Below are positions 55,772-64,000 of a stretch of 64,000 bases of DNA, piece by piece (the first letter of the stretch is position 1; every line of letters begins with the position of its first letter). Below the pieces are notes generated by a model, which made no database searches, was not told the origin of the DNA, and was given only the letters and a program-made list of their open reading frames with translations. Position numbers and translations under genes: made by a program. The DNA is from Isosphaeraceae bacterium EP7 (GTDB lineage Bacteria; Planctomycetota; Planctomycetia; Isosphaerales; Isosphaeraceae): the NCBI GenBank assembly GCA_038400315.1, contig CP151667.1:3421174-3485173 (forward strand), in the 5' to 3' direction.

Positions 55772-57493
55772 ATGTCTGCGACCGCCTACCAGCCCGAGAC
55801 GTTCCCCCACACCTGGCTGCCGGCCGAGGTCGAGCTGACGACCTGGGGGGCCATCGAGCCCTGGTACCGCAAGCTCGTCGACTGGCCGATCGCCTCGGTC
55901 GACGACCTGACCAGCTGGCTGACGGCCCTGGGCGAGCTCAACGGCGCGGTGGGGCAGGTGGGGGTCAAGCGGTACATCGCCATGACCTGCCAGACCGACG
56001 ACCCCGCCCGCGAGGCCGCTCACCTGGAGTTCGTCCGCGAGATCGAGCCCAAGCTCAAGCCGCTCCAGAACCAGCTCCGCGGCAAGTACCTCGACAGCCC
56101 CTTCCGCGCCCAGCTTCCCGCCGACCGCTACAAGGTCTTCGACCGCGCCCAGGAGAACCGACGGGCGCTCTACCGCGAGGCCAACGTCGCCCGCGAGACC
56201 CAGCTCGCGGAACTCGAGCAGCAGTACCAGAAGCTCATCGGCTCCATGACCGTGCAGTTCCGCGGCGAGGAGCGCACCCCGGCCCAGATGGCCCCGCTCT
56301 ACGAGGAGACCGACCGCACCACCCGGCAGGAGGCCTGGGAGCTGGTCGCCAACCGCCGCCTCAAGGACCGCGAGGCCCTGGATGACCTCTTCGACAAGAT
56401 GATCGCCCTGCGGGCCGAGGTCGCCACCGAGGCCGGCTTCGACAACTATGTGGACTACGCCTACAAGCTTCGCGAGCGGTTCGACTACGGCGTCGACGAC
56501 GCCGAGCGGTTCCAGGACGCCATCGCCCGGCTCGTGATGCCGCTGGTGACCCGCCTGCAAGAGGAACGCAAGGCCTCCCTGGGCGTCGACCGCCTCCAGC
56601 CCTGGGACCTGTCCGTCGACCCGCTCGGCCGCCCGCCGCTCCGCCCGTTCACCGACGTGGAGAAGCTGGCCGAAGGCTCCGAGGCGATCTTCTCGGCCGT
56701 CGACCCAGAGCTTGGCGCCCAGTTCGGCTACCTGCGGGCCAATGGCTTGCTTGACCTTGCCAATCGCAAGGGGAAGGCCCCGGGCGGCTATCAAACGACC
56801 CTGGAAGACGACCGGCTGCCGTTCATCTTCATGAACGCCGTGGGCCTCGACGGCGACGTCCGGACCCTGCTGCACGAGGGGGGCCACGCCTTCCACGCCC
56901 TGGCCAGCCGGGGCGAGCCGCTGGCCGCCTACCGCGAGAGCCCCATCGAGTTCTGCGAGGTCGCCTCCATGTCGATGGAGCTCCTCGGCGCCCGCGACCT
57001 GGGGATGTTCTACGACGAGGCCGACGCCGGCCGGTCTTATCGCCAGCTCCTCGAAGGGATCGTCACGATCCTCCCCTGGATCGCCGCGGTCGACGCCTTC
57101 CAGCACTGGATCTACAGCGTCAAGGGGCACGACCGGGTCGAGCGCCGCGAGGCCTGGGCCGCTCAGCTCGACCGCTTCGGCGGCAACGTCGACTGGACCG
57201 ACTACGACGAGGCCCGCGAGGCGTCGTGGCATCGCCAGTTGCACATCTTCCTGTATCCGTTCTATTACATCGAATACGGAATCGCGCAGCTGGGCGCCCT
57301 GCAAGTCTGGCTCAAGCACCGGGCCGACCCCAAGGCCGCGGTGGCCGACTATCGCCGGGGGCTCGCCCTGGGCGGCTCCAAGCCCCTGCCCGAGCTGTTC
57401 GAGGCCGCCGGCATCAAGTTCGACTTCAGCGAGCAGACCCTCACGCCGTTGATGAAGGCCATCGGCGATGAGCTGGACCAACTCGCCCCGTAA
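55772..57493 (+). CDS. M3-family oligoendopeptidase
   Basis: A cytoplasmic zinc metallopeptidase of 573 residues. The zinc motif is HEGGH (TLLHEGGHAFHALAS, about residue 367), and the third ligand is the Glu in SPIEFCEVASMSMELLG. The rest is the largely helical M3 fold, as in PepF, that cleaves short peptides. The family usually starts with a helical N-terminal domain as seen here (PETFPHTWLPAEVELTTWG). I chose ATG 55772 because AGGTG lies 7 bases upstream; ATG 55766 and the upstream open frame to 55700 are less likely. It stands alone between two hairpins. Confidence 0.93.
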   Translation: MSATAYQPETFPHTWLPAEVELTTWGAIEPWYRKLVDWPIASVDDLTSWLTALGELNGAVGQVGVKRYIAMTCQTDDPAREAAHLEFVREIEPKLKPLQNQLRGKYLDSPFRAQLPADRYKVFDRAQENRRALYREANVARETQLAELEQQYQKLIGSMTVQFRGEERTPAQMAPLYEETDRTTRQEAWELVANRRLKDREALDDLFDKMIALRAEVATEAGFDNYVDYAYKLRERFDYGVDDAERFQDAIARLVMPLVTRLQEERKASLGVDRLQPWDLSVDPLGRPPLRPFTDVEKLAEGSEAIFSAVDPELGAQFGYLRANGLLDLANRKGKAPGGYQTTLEDDRLPFIFMNAVGLDGDVRTLLHEGGHAFHALASRGEPLAAYRESPIEFCEVASMSMELLGARDLGMFYDEADAGRSYRQLLEGIVTILPWIAAVDAFQHWIYSVKGHDRVERREAWAAQLDRFGGNVDWTDYDEAREASWHRQLHIFLYPFYYIEYGIAQLGALQVWLKHRADPKAAVADYRRGLALGGSKPLPELFEAAGIKFDFSEQTLTPLMKAIGDELDQLAP

Positions 57494-57516
57494 GGTGGTT
57501 CTCGCTCGAATGACGC

Positions 57517-57569
57517 AGGGAAAGGGGACGGGCACCCGCGCTTCGCTGCGGAGCCAGCCCCCTTTCCCT
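57517..57569. terminator. Hairpin between convergent genes
   Basis: AGGGAAAGGGG (57517-57527) and CCCCTTTCCCT (57559-57569) form an 11-bp perfect stem with a 31-base loop. It lies between the oligoendopeptidase (ends 57493) and the minus-strand WD40/PPC fusion (ends 57574). Confidence 0.6.
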
Positions 57570-57573
57570 CGAA

Positions 57574-60500
57574 TCAAGGGGCCTTGTGGCCGGGCGGCAG
57601 CACCGTCAGCGTGATCGGCGGGGAGCTGTGCTCGGTCCCCGCCGACTCCGCCCGGCCCACCGCGTAGAAAGGTCGCTCCGTCGCCTTCACCCAGGGCTCG
57701 GCATAAAGCGTGATCGACCGCTCGACCTGCGTCTCGGTGACCAGCACGCCGTTCAGTCCGATATTCATGACCCTGACCCCGTGCGGCAAGTTCCGCACGT
57801 CGATGGGCACCCGCCCCGCGTAGGCAGGGCCGCGGGCCACGGCCAGGGTCAGCATGGCCTGCTCGCCCGGCCGGATCGTCACACCTTCGGGTCTCGCCGC
57901 GATTGCCAGGTTGGGGGCCCCGGTCACGGTGATCCTGCCGCGGGCCGGCCCGCCCGGGTCGATCTCGTGTCGGATCGCCTCGCCGGTCCCCCCGTCGGGG
58001 TTGGGACCCGAGGCGACCGCCCTCCAGGTCGGCGGCGAATACGCGGGCGCATCGGCGTCCGCCATCACCAGCAGCTCGGCCGAGCTCGCACCTTCCTCGA
58101 TTCGTGCCGAGGACGCACGGATGCCCGAGGGCAATCCCTCAAGTGTCACGTCCACCGCCCCGTCGTACCCGTCGAGCCGATCTAGGCTCGCCGTCAGCAA
58201 CGCCGTCCCACCGCGCGGCACGTTGATGTCTTCGAGGGAGAGGTTGACCCGGAAATCGGGCCTGGGCCGACGCACCACGAGGTGATACGCGTAGGGTTGG
58301 CCCCCCTCGCCCCGCACGTCCTCGACCCGCGCGATGTACTCGCCGTCGGCCGGGGCGTCGAACGTCAAGCGGCTGTCGCCGCCGAAACCAGGGCCGCCGT
58401 CGTCGTTGCGATAGGCCAGGGTCATGGCCGGCGTTCCGCCCGGCGGGAAGCTGGTCCCGGGCGGGTGCAGCTCGACCTTGTACACCGGCTGGGCCATCGG
58501 ATGCTGCTCGGGCGTCGTCTCCAGGAACCCCAGCCGCAACCCCTGGGCGTTCCTCAGCAGGGCATCGTCGTCGGGCCCCTTGGGCAGGGCCTCGATACGC
58601 ATCAGGTCTCGGCCGACGAGCAGCAGGTCGTCCTGCGCCAGCTCGGTCCACTGCGTCAGGCGGATGCGTGGGTTGCTGGAAGTGTGATCACGGAACGCCA
58701 CGGCGGTCTCGGCCACGGGGCGGACCACGGCGCGGGGCACCGGCTTGCCGGCGGCGTCCAGAATCTCCAGAACAGGGTCGAGCGGCGTGCCCAGGCGGCC
58801 TGCATACACCTCCACGATCAGCCGCTCCCCCTTCCTGGCGCGGAACCGGAAATGATCCACATCCCCGGCCCGGCCGATGCGTCCCGAGGCACCTCCGGGC
58901 GTCCCGACCGCACTGGCCGCGGCGGGGCTGTCATTCGGTTCGGCCTCTTCGACCTGCGTCCCCTCGGCCACAACTACCAGCCGGCCGCGGCCAGCCAGCG
59001 GGATCGCGGAACCGGACGGCACGCCCAGCATCGTCCCCGGCGCGGCCTCGGCGGGGGCCTGCACCGTGGCGACCTCGGAGTCGAGGTTCGACCCGCGTCG
59101 CTGCACGGTCAAGGTCGTCCCAGGCGCGACTCCCAGCGGGAACGCCTCGACCAGCGTGGGGATCGCCCCGGCGTTGATCCGATAGATCCTGTCCCCGCCC
59201 CCGGCGAGCGTCGCGTCCCCGACCTCCAGCCGTAGCACTTCGCCCTTCGTCGGCGTGTACGACAGCACCGCGTCGCCGCCCGATGAGTCGACCTCGGTCA
59301 GCGTGTGCCCCCGATCGTCGACCAGCCTCAACGTCGCATCCAGCGGCGATCCGATCGACCTCGCGACCGTTTCGAAGACGATCACCTTACCCGCCTCGCC
59401 CTGGATGGTGAAGGCATCCACGTCCCCGGGCTTGTCGATCGTGCCGACCAGGGTCGCGGGCAGCTTGGCCGCGGGCGGCTCGTCCTTCTCGGGCACCTCG
59501 GGCGCGGCCGAGACCGCGAATGGGCGGAATCCGGGGATCCCCAGCGGCGTCTGCACGCCGATTTGATGCACGCCCACGCGTGCGTCGGACGCAAGGTCCA
59601 GGTCGACCGTCAATCGGTCGGGCGCCGGCTTCTCCTCCGGAACGATCAGGCCGCCCAATCCGGGCTCGGCGAAGATCAGGGACGTGGCACGTCCCACGCC
59701 GTTCCCCGTCAGGGTCACCCGAACCTTCGTGCCCCGGACACCGCCGCGCGGGGCGGGCGGATTCAACGACGCATTCCGCGACAACTCAGGCTTCGTGGCC
59801 GCGATCGGCGCACCCCCGACCGATCGAAGCGTCGCCTCGACCTTGCCGGTCGCGGCGTCGACACGGTCGAGCGAGCCGTCGTATCGGCCGACCGCCAGCA
59901 CCTTGCCGTCGGCCGAGATGGCCATCGAGAGCGGCCAGTCCGACTGGCTTCCCAGGCGAATTCTGGGCGACAGGGTGGCAAGCTCCCAGGTCTTGATCGA
60001 TCGGTCCTCCGACGCCGAGAACAGGGTCAGCCCGTCGCGCGAGACAACCAGCCGCGTCACGGCCGCGTCGTGGGCGAATACCGAGCGCAGCAGGGGCATG
60101 CCCTTGCCCTTGGCATCCCAGACCCGGATCGAGCGGTCGACCCCGGCGCCCGCGATCGTCTCCCCCTTCGGCCCGAACACGACGGCATATTGCTCGGCGA
60201 CGGCGTCCGAGAGCGTGGCCAACTTCACACCGGTTGCCACCTCCCAGACCTTGATCGTCCGGTCCGCCGACGCCGAGGCGAGCCGCGAACCATCGGGCGA
60301 GAACCCGACGCCATGCACGGCGTCGGTGTGCTCTTTCAGGGTCCGAACCACCGAGCCTCGTTCCAGGTCCCAGATCATGACGAGCCGATCATAGCCTGCG
60401 GTCGCCAGCGTCTTGCCGTCGGGGGCGAGGTCGGCCCCCAGGATTTCGTCCGCGTGCCCTCGCAGGTCGTGGATCTTCGCTTTCGAGGCGACGTCCCAGA

Positions 60501-61134
60501 CGACCACCGAGCCGAACTGGCCGGGTCGTCCGCCGGCGGCGATCAGCCTGGTGCCGTCGGACGTGAACAGGAGCGACGTGATCGAACCGGGGTGACCGGC
60601 CAGCGTCGCGAAGGGCTTGCCGTCCGATCCATGGAGCAGGACCTCCCGGCCCACGCCCGCGGCCAGGGTCTTGCCGTCGGGGCTGTGGGCCAGGGCCGTC
60701 ACCGCGTCGGCGACCTTCGCCTTCAGCGCGACCTTGGGGGCGCCGGCGAGCGGGTCGACCAGCGAGGAGAGCGTCGTCGTCTCTTCGGATGCCCCATCAA
60801 ACTTCGCGCCCGCCTTGACCCATCGTTCGAGCGTCTCGATCTCATGCTCGCCGAGGGCGTCTTCCTTCAGGGGCATCCGCGGCTCGGCGTCGGCCTGGAT
60901 GGATTCGATCAGGCCACTCGACTCGGGGTCTCCCGCGACGATGGATTCGCCCGCCTCGCCCCCCTTCTTCAGCAGGGCGAAGGTGGCCATGTTCAGCTTG
61001 CCACCCGCCTTCTTGTCGTTGTGGCAACCGAGGCAACGCGCCACCAGGATCGGCGCGACGTCCTTGCGGAAGGACGGGGCATCCGTGGGCGCCTGGGCCA
61101 GCGCGATCAGGCCGATCAGGGGGAGGGCGAACAT
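57574..61134 (-). CDS. Heme-c / WD40 / PPC fusion protein
   Basis: A 1186-aa exported protein. After a short signal peptide come a heme-c segment with RCLGCHND (Cys-X2-Cys-His, about residues 34-38), a WD40-like propeller (about 140-435, with GHPGSITSLLFTSDGTRLIAAGG, GHADEILGADLAPDGKTLATAGYDRLVMIWDL, FSPDGSRLASASADRTIKVWEV and similar blades), an IPT-like domain, and at least two PPC domains (GTIDKPGDVDAFTIQGEAG and EAEPNDSPAAASAVG with GRAGDVDHFRFRARKGERL). The front half matches the 469-aa protein at 10204 and the back half the 809-aa protein at 11610. It follows a DUF1549/DUF1553 gene by 33 bases and is the last gene of the operon. Function unknown, but fusion argues that the two halves act together. 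Confidence 0.92.
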   Translation of the reverse strand: MFALPLIGLIALAQAPTDAPSFRKDVAPILVARCLGCHNDKKAGGKLNMATFALLKKGGEAGESIVAGDPESSGLIESIQADAEPRMPLKEDALGEHEIETLERWVKAGAKFDGASEETTTLSSLVDPLAGAPKVALKAKVADAVTALAHSPDGKTLAAGVGREVLLHGSDGKPFATLAGHPGSITSLLFTSDGTRLIAAGGRPGQFGSVVVWDVASKAKIHDLRGHADEILGADLAPDGKTLATAGYDRLVMIWDLERGSVVRTLKEHTDAVHGVGFSPDGSRLASASADRTIKVWEVATGVKLATLSDAVAEQYAVVFGPKGETIAGAGVDRSIRVWDAKGKGMPLLRSVFAHDAAVTRLVVSRDGLTLFSASEDRSIKTWELATLSPRIRLGSQSDWPLSMAISADGKVLAVGRYDGSLDRVDAATGKVEATLRSVGGAPIAATKPELSRNASLNPPAPRGGVRGTKVRVTLTGNGVGRATSLIFAEPGLGGLIVPEEKPAPDRLTVDLDLASDARVGVHQIGVQTPLGIPGFRPFAVSAAPEVPEKDEPPAAKLPATLVGTIDKPGDVDAFTIQGEAGKVIVFETVARSIGSPLDATLRLVDDRGHTLTEVDSSGGDAVLSYTPTKGEVLRLEVGDATLAGGGDRIYRINAGAIPTLVEAFPLGVAPGTTLTVQRRGSNLDSEVATVQAPAEAAPGTMLGVPSGSAIPLAGRGRLVVVAEGTQVEEAEPNDSPAAASAVGTPGGASGRIGRAGDVDHFRFRARKGERLIVEVYAGRLGTPLDPVLEILDAAGKPVPRAVVRPVAETAVAFRDHTSSNPRIRLTQWTELAQDDLLLVGRDLMRIEALPKGPDDDALLRNAQGLRLGFLETTPEQHPMAQPVYKVELHPPGTSFPPGGTPAMTLAYRNDDGGPGFGGDSRLTFDAPADGEYIARVEDVRGEGGQPYAYHLVVRRPRPDFRVNLSLEDINVPRGGTALLTASLDRLDGYDGAVDVTLEGLPSGIRASSARIEEGASSAELLVMADADAPAYSPPTWRAVASGPNPDGGTGEAIRHEIDPGGPARGRITVTGAPNLAIAARPEGVTIRPGEQAMLTLAVARGPAYAGRVPIDVRNLPHGVRVMNIGLNGVLVTETQVERSITLYAEPWVKATERPFYAVGRAESAGTEHSSPPITLTVLPPGHKAP

Positions 61135-61167
61135 GGCGGGAGGCTCCGACGCGCTGGGACATCTCGA

Positions 61168-63624
61168 TCAGTGATTGAACAGGAACTCTTTGCCCGTCAG
61201 GATCGCCCAGTACACGTCCTCGACCGCCTGGCGACGGCTCGCGGCGGCCATCGCGGGATCGGTGATCCCGGCGACCGACTCCGCGAGGACAGCGATCAGG
61301 CCGGTACGCTCGGCGTCGGTGGGGCGGCGTGAGAGGGCGGAGAGGTAGAGGCGGTCGATGATCCTTGTGTCGTCAAGCTTGTCGCGGAAGGCAAGGGCGA
61401 CCGCGCCGTCCTCGGACCGGAGCTTGTCGTTGATGGTGCTGCCGTTGGACAGGTGCAGGGCCTGGGCGATCGAGGGTTCGGCAGACCGCTCGCACGAGCA
61501 GGTGCTCACGCGTTCGGGGCGGCCGAAGGCGCCCAGGAAGGTGCTCTCCACCCTGGAGTCGGGCAGTTGCAGGCTCCGGTAGCCGGCCGGGTAGCCGGCG
61601 AACGGCGTGGGGACCCCGGCCACATCGGCGACGGCGTCGAGCAGGACCTCGGCCGGCAGCCGACGGGGGGTGAAGTGGCTGAGGAACTTGACGTCGCCCG
61701 CGTTGCCGGGCAGGGGGACGCTCGACCTCGCATAGGCGGCCGAGTTCATGATGGTGCGAGCCAGGTGCTTGGTGTCGTACTTGTGGGCGAGGAAGTCGTC
61801 GACGAGTTGCTTCATCAGCAGTTCGTCGCTGGCGGGGTTGGTGGCCCGCAGGTCGTCCTCGGGATCGACGAGCCCCCGGCCGAAGAAGTTGCGCCAAATC
61901 CGGTTGACGATGGCGCGGGCGAAGTAGGGGTTCTCGGGCTTGGCCAGCCAGTCGGCGAACGCCTCGCGGCGATCGTCGCGGCCGTTCACGTCCAGCGCCG
62001 TGTCGTCCAACGGCTGCGGGGCCATGACGCCGCCGGTGCGGGGGTGGCGGATGTCCCCCTCGGAGGCGGCCGTCACCACGACGTCGCCGGCCCCCTTGCC
62101 GTCCTTCAGGCGGACGCGCGAGAACAGGTTGGCCATCCCGTAATATTGGTCCTGCGTCCACTTCTCCATCGGGTGGTTGTGGCAGCGGGCGCAGGTCAGC
62201 GAGAGTCCGAGGAAGGCCATGCTGGCGTTCTCGGTCAGGTCGATCGGGTCGCGGTGCAGCACGAAATAGTTGCCCGCCCCGTCGGCCAGCGTGCTCCCCC
62301 TGGCCGTGATGACCCGCCGTGCGAACTCATCCCACGGCGTGTTGTCGGCTACCGCCTTGCGGACGAACCGGTAGAACGACCACATCGCCTGGGCGGGCAG
62401 GTTCTTCGACGAGATCAGGAGCAGGTCCGACCACTTGTACGACCAGTAATCGACATATTCGGGGCTCTCAAGCAGCCGGTCGACCAGCTTCGAACGCTTG
62501 GCGGGGTCGGCGTCGTCGAGGAAGGCGGCGACGGCATCAGCCCGGGGCAGGGTGCCGGTGGCGTCCAGGTAGGCCCGGCGCAGGAAGGTCGCGTCGTCGG
62601 AGTCGGGCGAGGGGGGAATGCCCAGGGCCCTCAACTTGGCGAGGTTTGCATCGTCGATGAAGTTGCGCCTGGGGGCGTCGTCGAAGACCTGGGCGGGGGG
62701 CGGCTCGGCGGCCGGGACGGTGATGGTCGACCGGCCGACGAGGCTGGAGTACCAGACGTTGACGGGGGCTTCGCCGGACCCCTCGACGGTAACACGGCCC
62801 GACTCGTCGACCTTCGCGACCGAGTCATCGGCCCCGCTGAACCTGGCCCAACGTGTCACGTCTTCGACCCGGCCGTCGGAAAACCTGGCCTGCACCAGGA
62901 TGCGCTGGGCTTGCCCACGCTTGAGGATCGCCGCATCGGGATACGTCATCAGGGCAATGGGCCTGGCATCGCCGATTGCGGGCGGCGGCGTGCCGGCCGC
63001 AATCCAGCCGGAGAGGATGCGGTATTCGGGCGAATTCACGCCGAACAGGGCGCCGCCGCCGTGCTCGATCGCGCCGGTGGGCTTGAGCAGCATCAGGCTC
63101 TCGCCGGGGGCCGTCTTGTTCACCCTGCGGCCGATGGACTGGCGAGTCAGCACGTCGTAATCGACCTCGGCCCCATACCCGCGAAGGGTCAGCCGGAGCC
63201 CGCTCTTGCCCGCCGCCGCGCCGTGGCAGGCGCCCGAGTTGCACCCGACTTTCGACAGCACCGGCAGCACGTCATTGCGGAACCCGAACGGCCGATCAAT
63301 GCCCGAGCCTTCGACCGACACGACGGCCGTGGCGGTCTTGCCGTCAACCTCAGCCCTGATCGTCGCCGTGCCGTCCGACCTGGGAATGACCGTCCCATCA
63401 GCCGAGACCTCGGCGACGGCCGGGTTGTCGCTCACGAACTTCGCCGAGGTCTGCGACTCGCCCACCCAGGCTTCGCCGCGGCGAAGCTCGGGCAGGAACC
63501 GCTGCGACGCATTCGGCCCGACCAACCGGGCGGACGACGGCAGCAGGTGCAGGTCATCTGCCGCGGCTTGCGTGGCGACGGTGAGAAGGAGGGCGAGCGC
63601 GACTCGTGCCGGATGCAGCTTCAT
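61168..63624 (-). CDS. DUF1549/DUF1553 cytochrome-like protein 2
   Basis: An 818-aa exported protein with the same layout as the one at 14106: signal peptide (ARVALALLLTVATQAAA), Big_2-like segment with KTATAVVSVEG, a Cys-X4-Cys-His segment (GCNSGACHGAAAGKSGLRL), a second Ig-like segment, DUF1549 with LTCARCHNHPMEKWTQDQYYG (Cys-X2-Cys-His), and DUF1553 with NPYFARAIVNRIWRNFFGRGL and CSCERSAEPSIAQALHL. The C-terminus is WAILTGKEFLFNH, close to [13 protein letters not shown] of the other copy. It is the middle gene of the minus-strand operon, between a DUF1501 gene and the WD40/PPC fusion. Confidence 0.93.
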   Translation of the reverse strand: MKLHPARVALALLLTVATQAAADDLHLLPSSARLVGPNASQRFLPELRRGEAWVGESQTSAKFVSDNPAVAEVSADGTVIPRSDGTATIRAEVDGKTATAVVSVEGSGIDRPFGFRNDVLPVLSKVGCNSGACHGAAAGKSGLRLTLRGYGAEVDYDVLTRQSIGRRVNKTAPGESLMLLKPTGAIEHGGGALFGVNSPEYRILSGWIAAGTPPPAIGDARPIALMTYPDAAILKRGQAQRILVQARFSDGRVEDVTRWARFSGADDSVAKVDESGRVTVEGSGEAPVNVWYSSLVGRSTITVPAAEPPPAQVFDDAPRRNFIDDANLAKLRALGIPPSPDSDDATFLRRAYLDATGTLPRADAVAAFLDDADPAKRSKLVDRLLESPEYVDYWSYKWSDLLLISSKNLPAQAMWSFYRFVRKAVADNTPWDEFARRVITARGSTLADGAGNYFVLHRDPIDLTENASMAFLGLSLTCARCHNHPMEKWTQDQYYGMANLFSRVRLKDGKGAGDVVVTAASEGDIRHPRTGGVMAPQPLDDTALDVNGRDDRREAFADWLAKPENPYFARAIVNRIWRNFFGRGLVDPEDDLRATNPASDELLMKQLVDDFLAHKYDTKHLARTIMNSAAYARSSVPLPGNAGDVKFLSHFTPRRLPAEVLLDAVADVAGVPTPFAGYPAGYRSLQLPDSRVESTFLGAFGRPERVSTCSCERSAEPSIAQALHLSNGSTINDKLRSEDGAVALAFRDKLDDTRIIDRLYLSALSRRPTDAERTGLIAVLAESVAGITDPAMAAASRRQAVEDVYWAILTGKEFLFNH

Positions 63625-63680
63625 GGGGACGGCCTCGGTGGGCTTCGGGGGCGGGCACGCTCGGGTCGAGTCGCGGAGAT

Positions 63681-64000
63681 TCAGAACAATTCGCGGATCG
63701 GCTCGACGCCGTGATCGACGACCCTGAGCGGGCGGCCCTGGGGGCCGGGCAGCTCGGTTTCGAGGGGAATGCCCAGGCCTTCGAGGACGGTGGCGGCGAT
63801 CTCGCCGGTGGTGACGGGGCGGTCGGCGGGGGCGTAGCCGGTCTCGTCGGAGGCTCCCACGACTCGGCCTCCCTGGATCGGGCCGCCGGCGAAGAGGGCC
63901 GACCAGCAGCCGGGGTGGTGGTCCCGGCCGCCTGCGGGATTGATCTTGGGGGTCCGGCCGAACTCGCCGAAGGCGAGGACCATCGTGTTGTCCAGCAGGC
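63681..64000 (-). CDS. DUF1501 protein, C-terminal part (5' end outside window)
   Basis: The C-terminal 106 codons of a DUF1501 gene, cut by the right edge. Visible marks are MVLAFGEFGRTPKINPAGGRDHHPG, GGPIQGGRVVGASDETG and IAATVLEGLGIPLETELPGPQGRPLRVVDHG. The frame continues to the window end as LLDNT before the first Met (GEFGRTP motif about 10 residues in), so the true start lies beyond 64000. It precedes the DUF1549/DUF1553 gene by 56 bases and would be at or near the start of this operon. Confidence 0.9.
   Translation of the reverse strand, partial: LLDNTMVLAFGEFGRTPKINPAGGRDHHPGCWSALFAGGPIQGGRVVGASDETGYAPADRPVTTGEIAATVLEGLGIPLETELPGPQGRPLRVVDHGVEPIRELF

Overview
The window looks like a chromosomal segment of a high-G+C planctomycete, most likely close to the Isosphaeraceae. 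The evidence is the mix of families: three DUF1559 pseudopilin-like proteins with H-X9-DG tails, three DUF1501 proteins, two DUF1549/DUF1553 cytochromes, WD40/heme-c and PPC-domain secreted proteins, a TIGR03067 protein, a PEP-CTERM protein, a sulfatase, a Gfo/Idh/MocA oxidoreductase with a Tat signal, and a giant ThuA/dehydrogenase/HEAT/heme-c protein. This is inferred from family content only; no rRNA or tRNA gene was seen.

Region by region. 1-2.3 kb is an accessory patch: the 5' end of a PhnB-like VOC gene, a decayed ISAs1-type transposase, and a visibly AT-richer two-gene cassette (317-aa soluble protein overlapping a 167-aa membrane protein) of unknown function. 2.3-6 kb holds a Tat-exported tyrosinase and a P1B metal ATPase with a TPC motif. 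A non-coding stretch follows, with a 26-bp perfect palindrome and a cluster of AACGAACCC repeats. 6.4-9.5 kb (minus strand) encodes a DUF1501 protein, a TIGR03067 protein and a PEP-CTERM SGNH hydrolase. 10.2-18.1 kb is a four-gene operon: WD40/heme-c, PPC, DUF1549/DUF1553, DUF1501. A related operon lies at the right end (57.6-64 kb, minus strand), with reversed gene order and with the first two proteins fused into one.

18-27 kb holds two DUF2382 stress-type proteins, three DUF1559 genes, an XRE/PBP-like regulator, a small lipoprotein and a DUF433/DUF5615 toxin-antitoxin pair. Upstream of the third DUF1559 gene is a convincing cobalamin riboswitch (24995-25181), which I consider the most interesting signal in the window. 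27-29.7 kb has a xylose-isomerase-like protein and an ECF sigma factor coupled to a membrane protein. 29.7-35.3 kb (minus strand) is a probable scavenging operon: sodium/solute symporter, a serine-hydrolase/NamZ fusion likely acting on peptidoglycan amino sugars, and a sulfatase. 35.5-39.4 kb has ApbE, a DoxX-like protein that appears to start at CTG, and a Gfo/Idh/MocA oxidoreductase.

39.6-48 kb carries a three-PAS hybrid histidine kinase flanked by two copies of a diverged 75-bp intergenic repeat, a membrane-anchored TAXI binding protein, a HEAT-repeat protein, a thioredoxin-like [2Fe-2S] ferredoxin and an alpha/beta-hydrolase lipoprotein. 48.4-57.5 kb encodes the 1439-aa ThuA/dehydrogenase/heme-c protein, a GH5-like glycoside hydrolase, a VOC protein overlapping a ceramidase-like protein, and an M3 oligopeptidase. 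Ends of many transcription units are marked by long GC-rich perfect hairpins without a clear U-tract.
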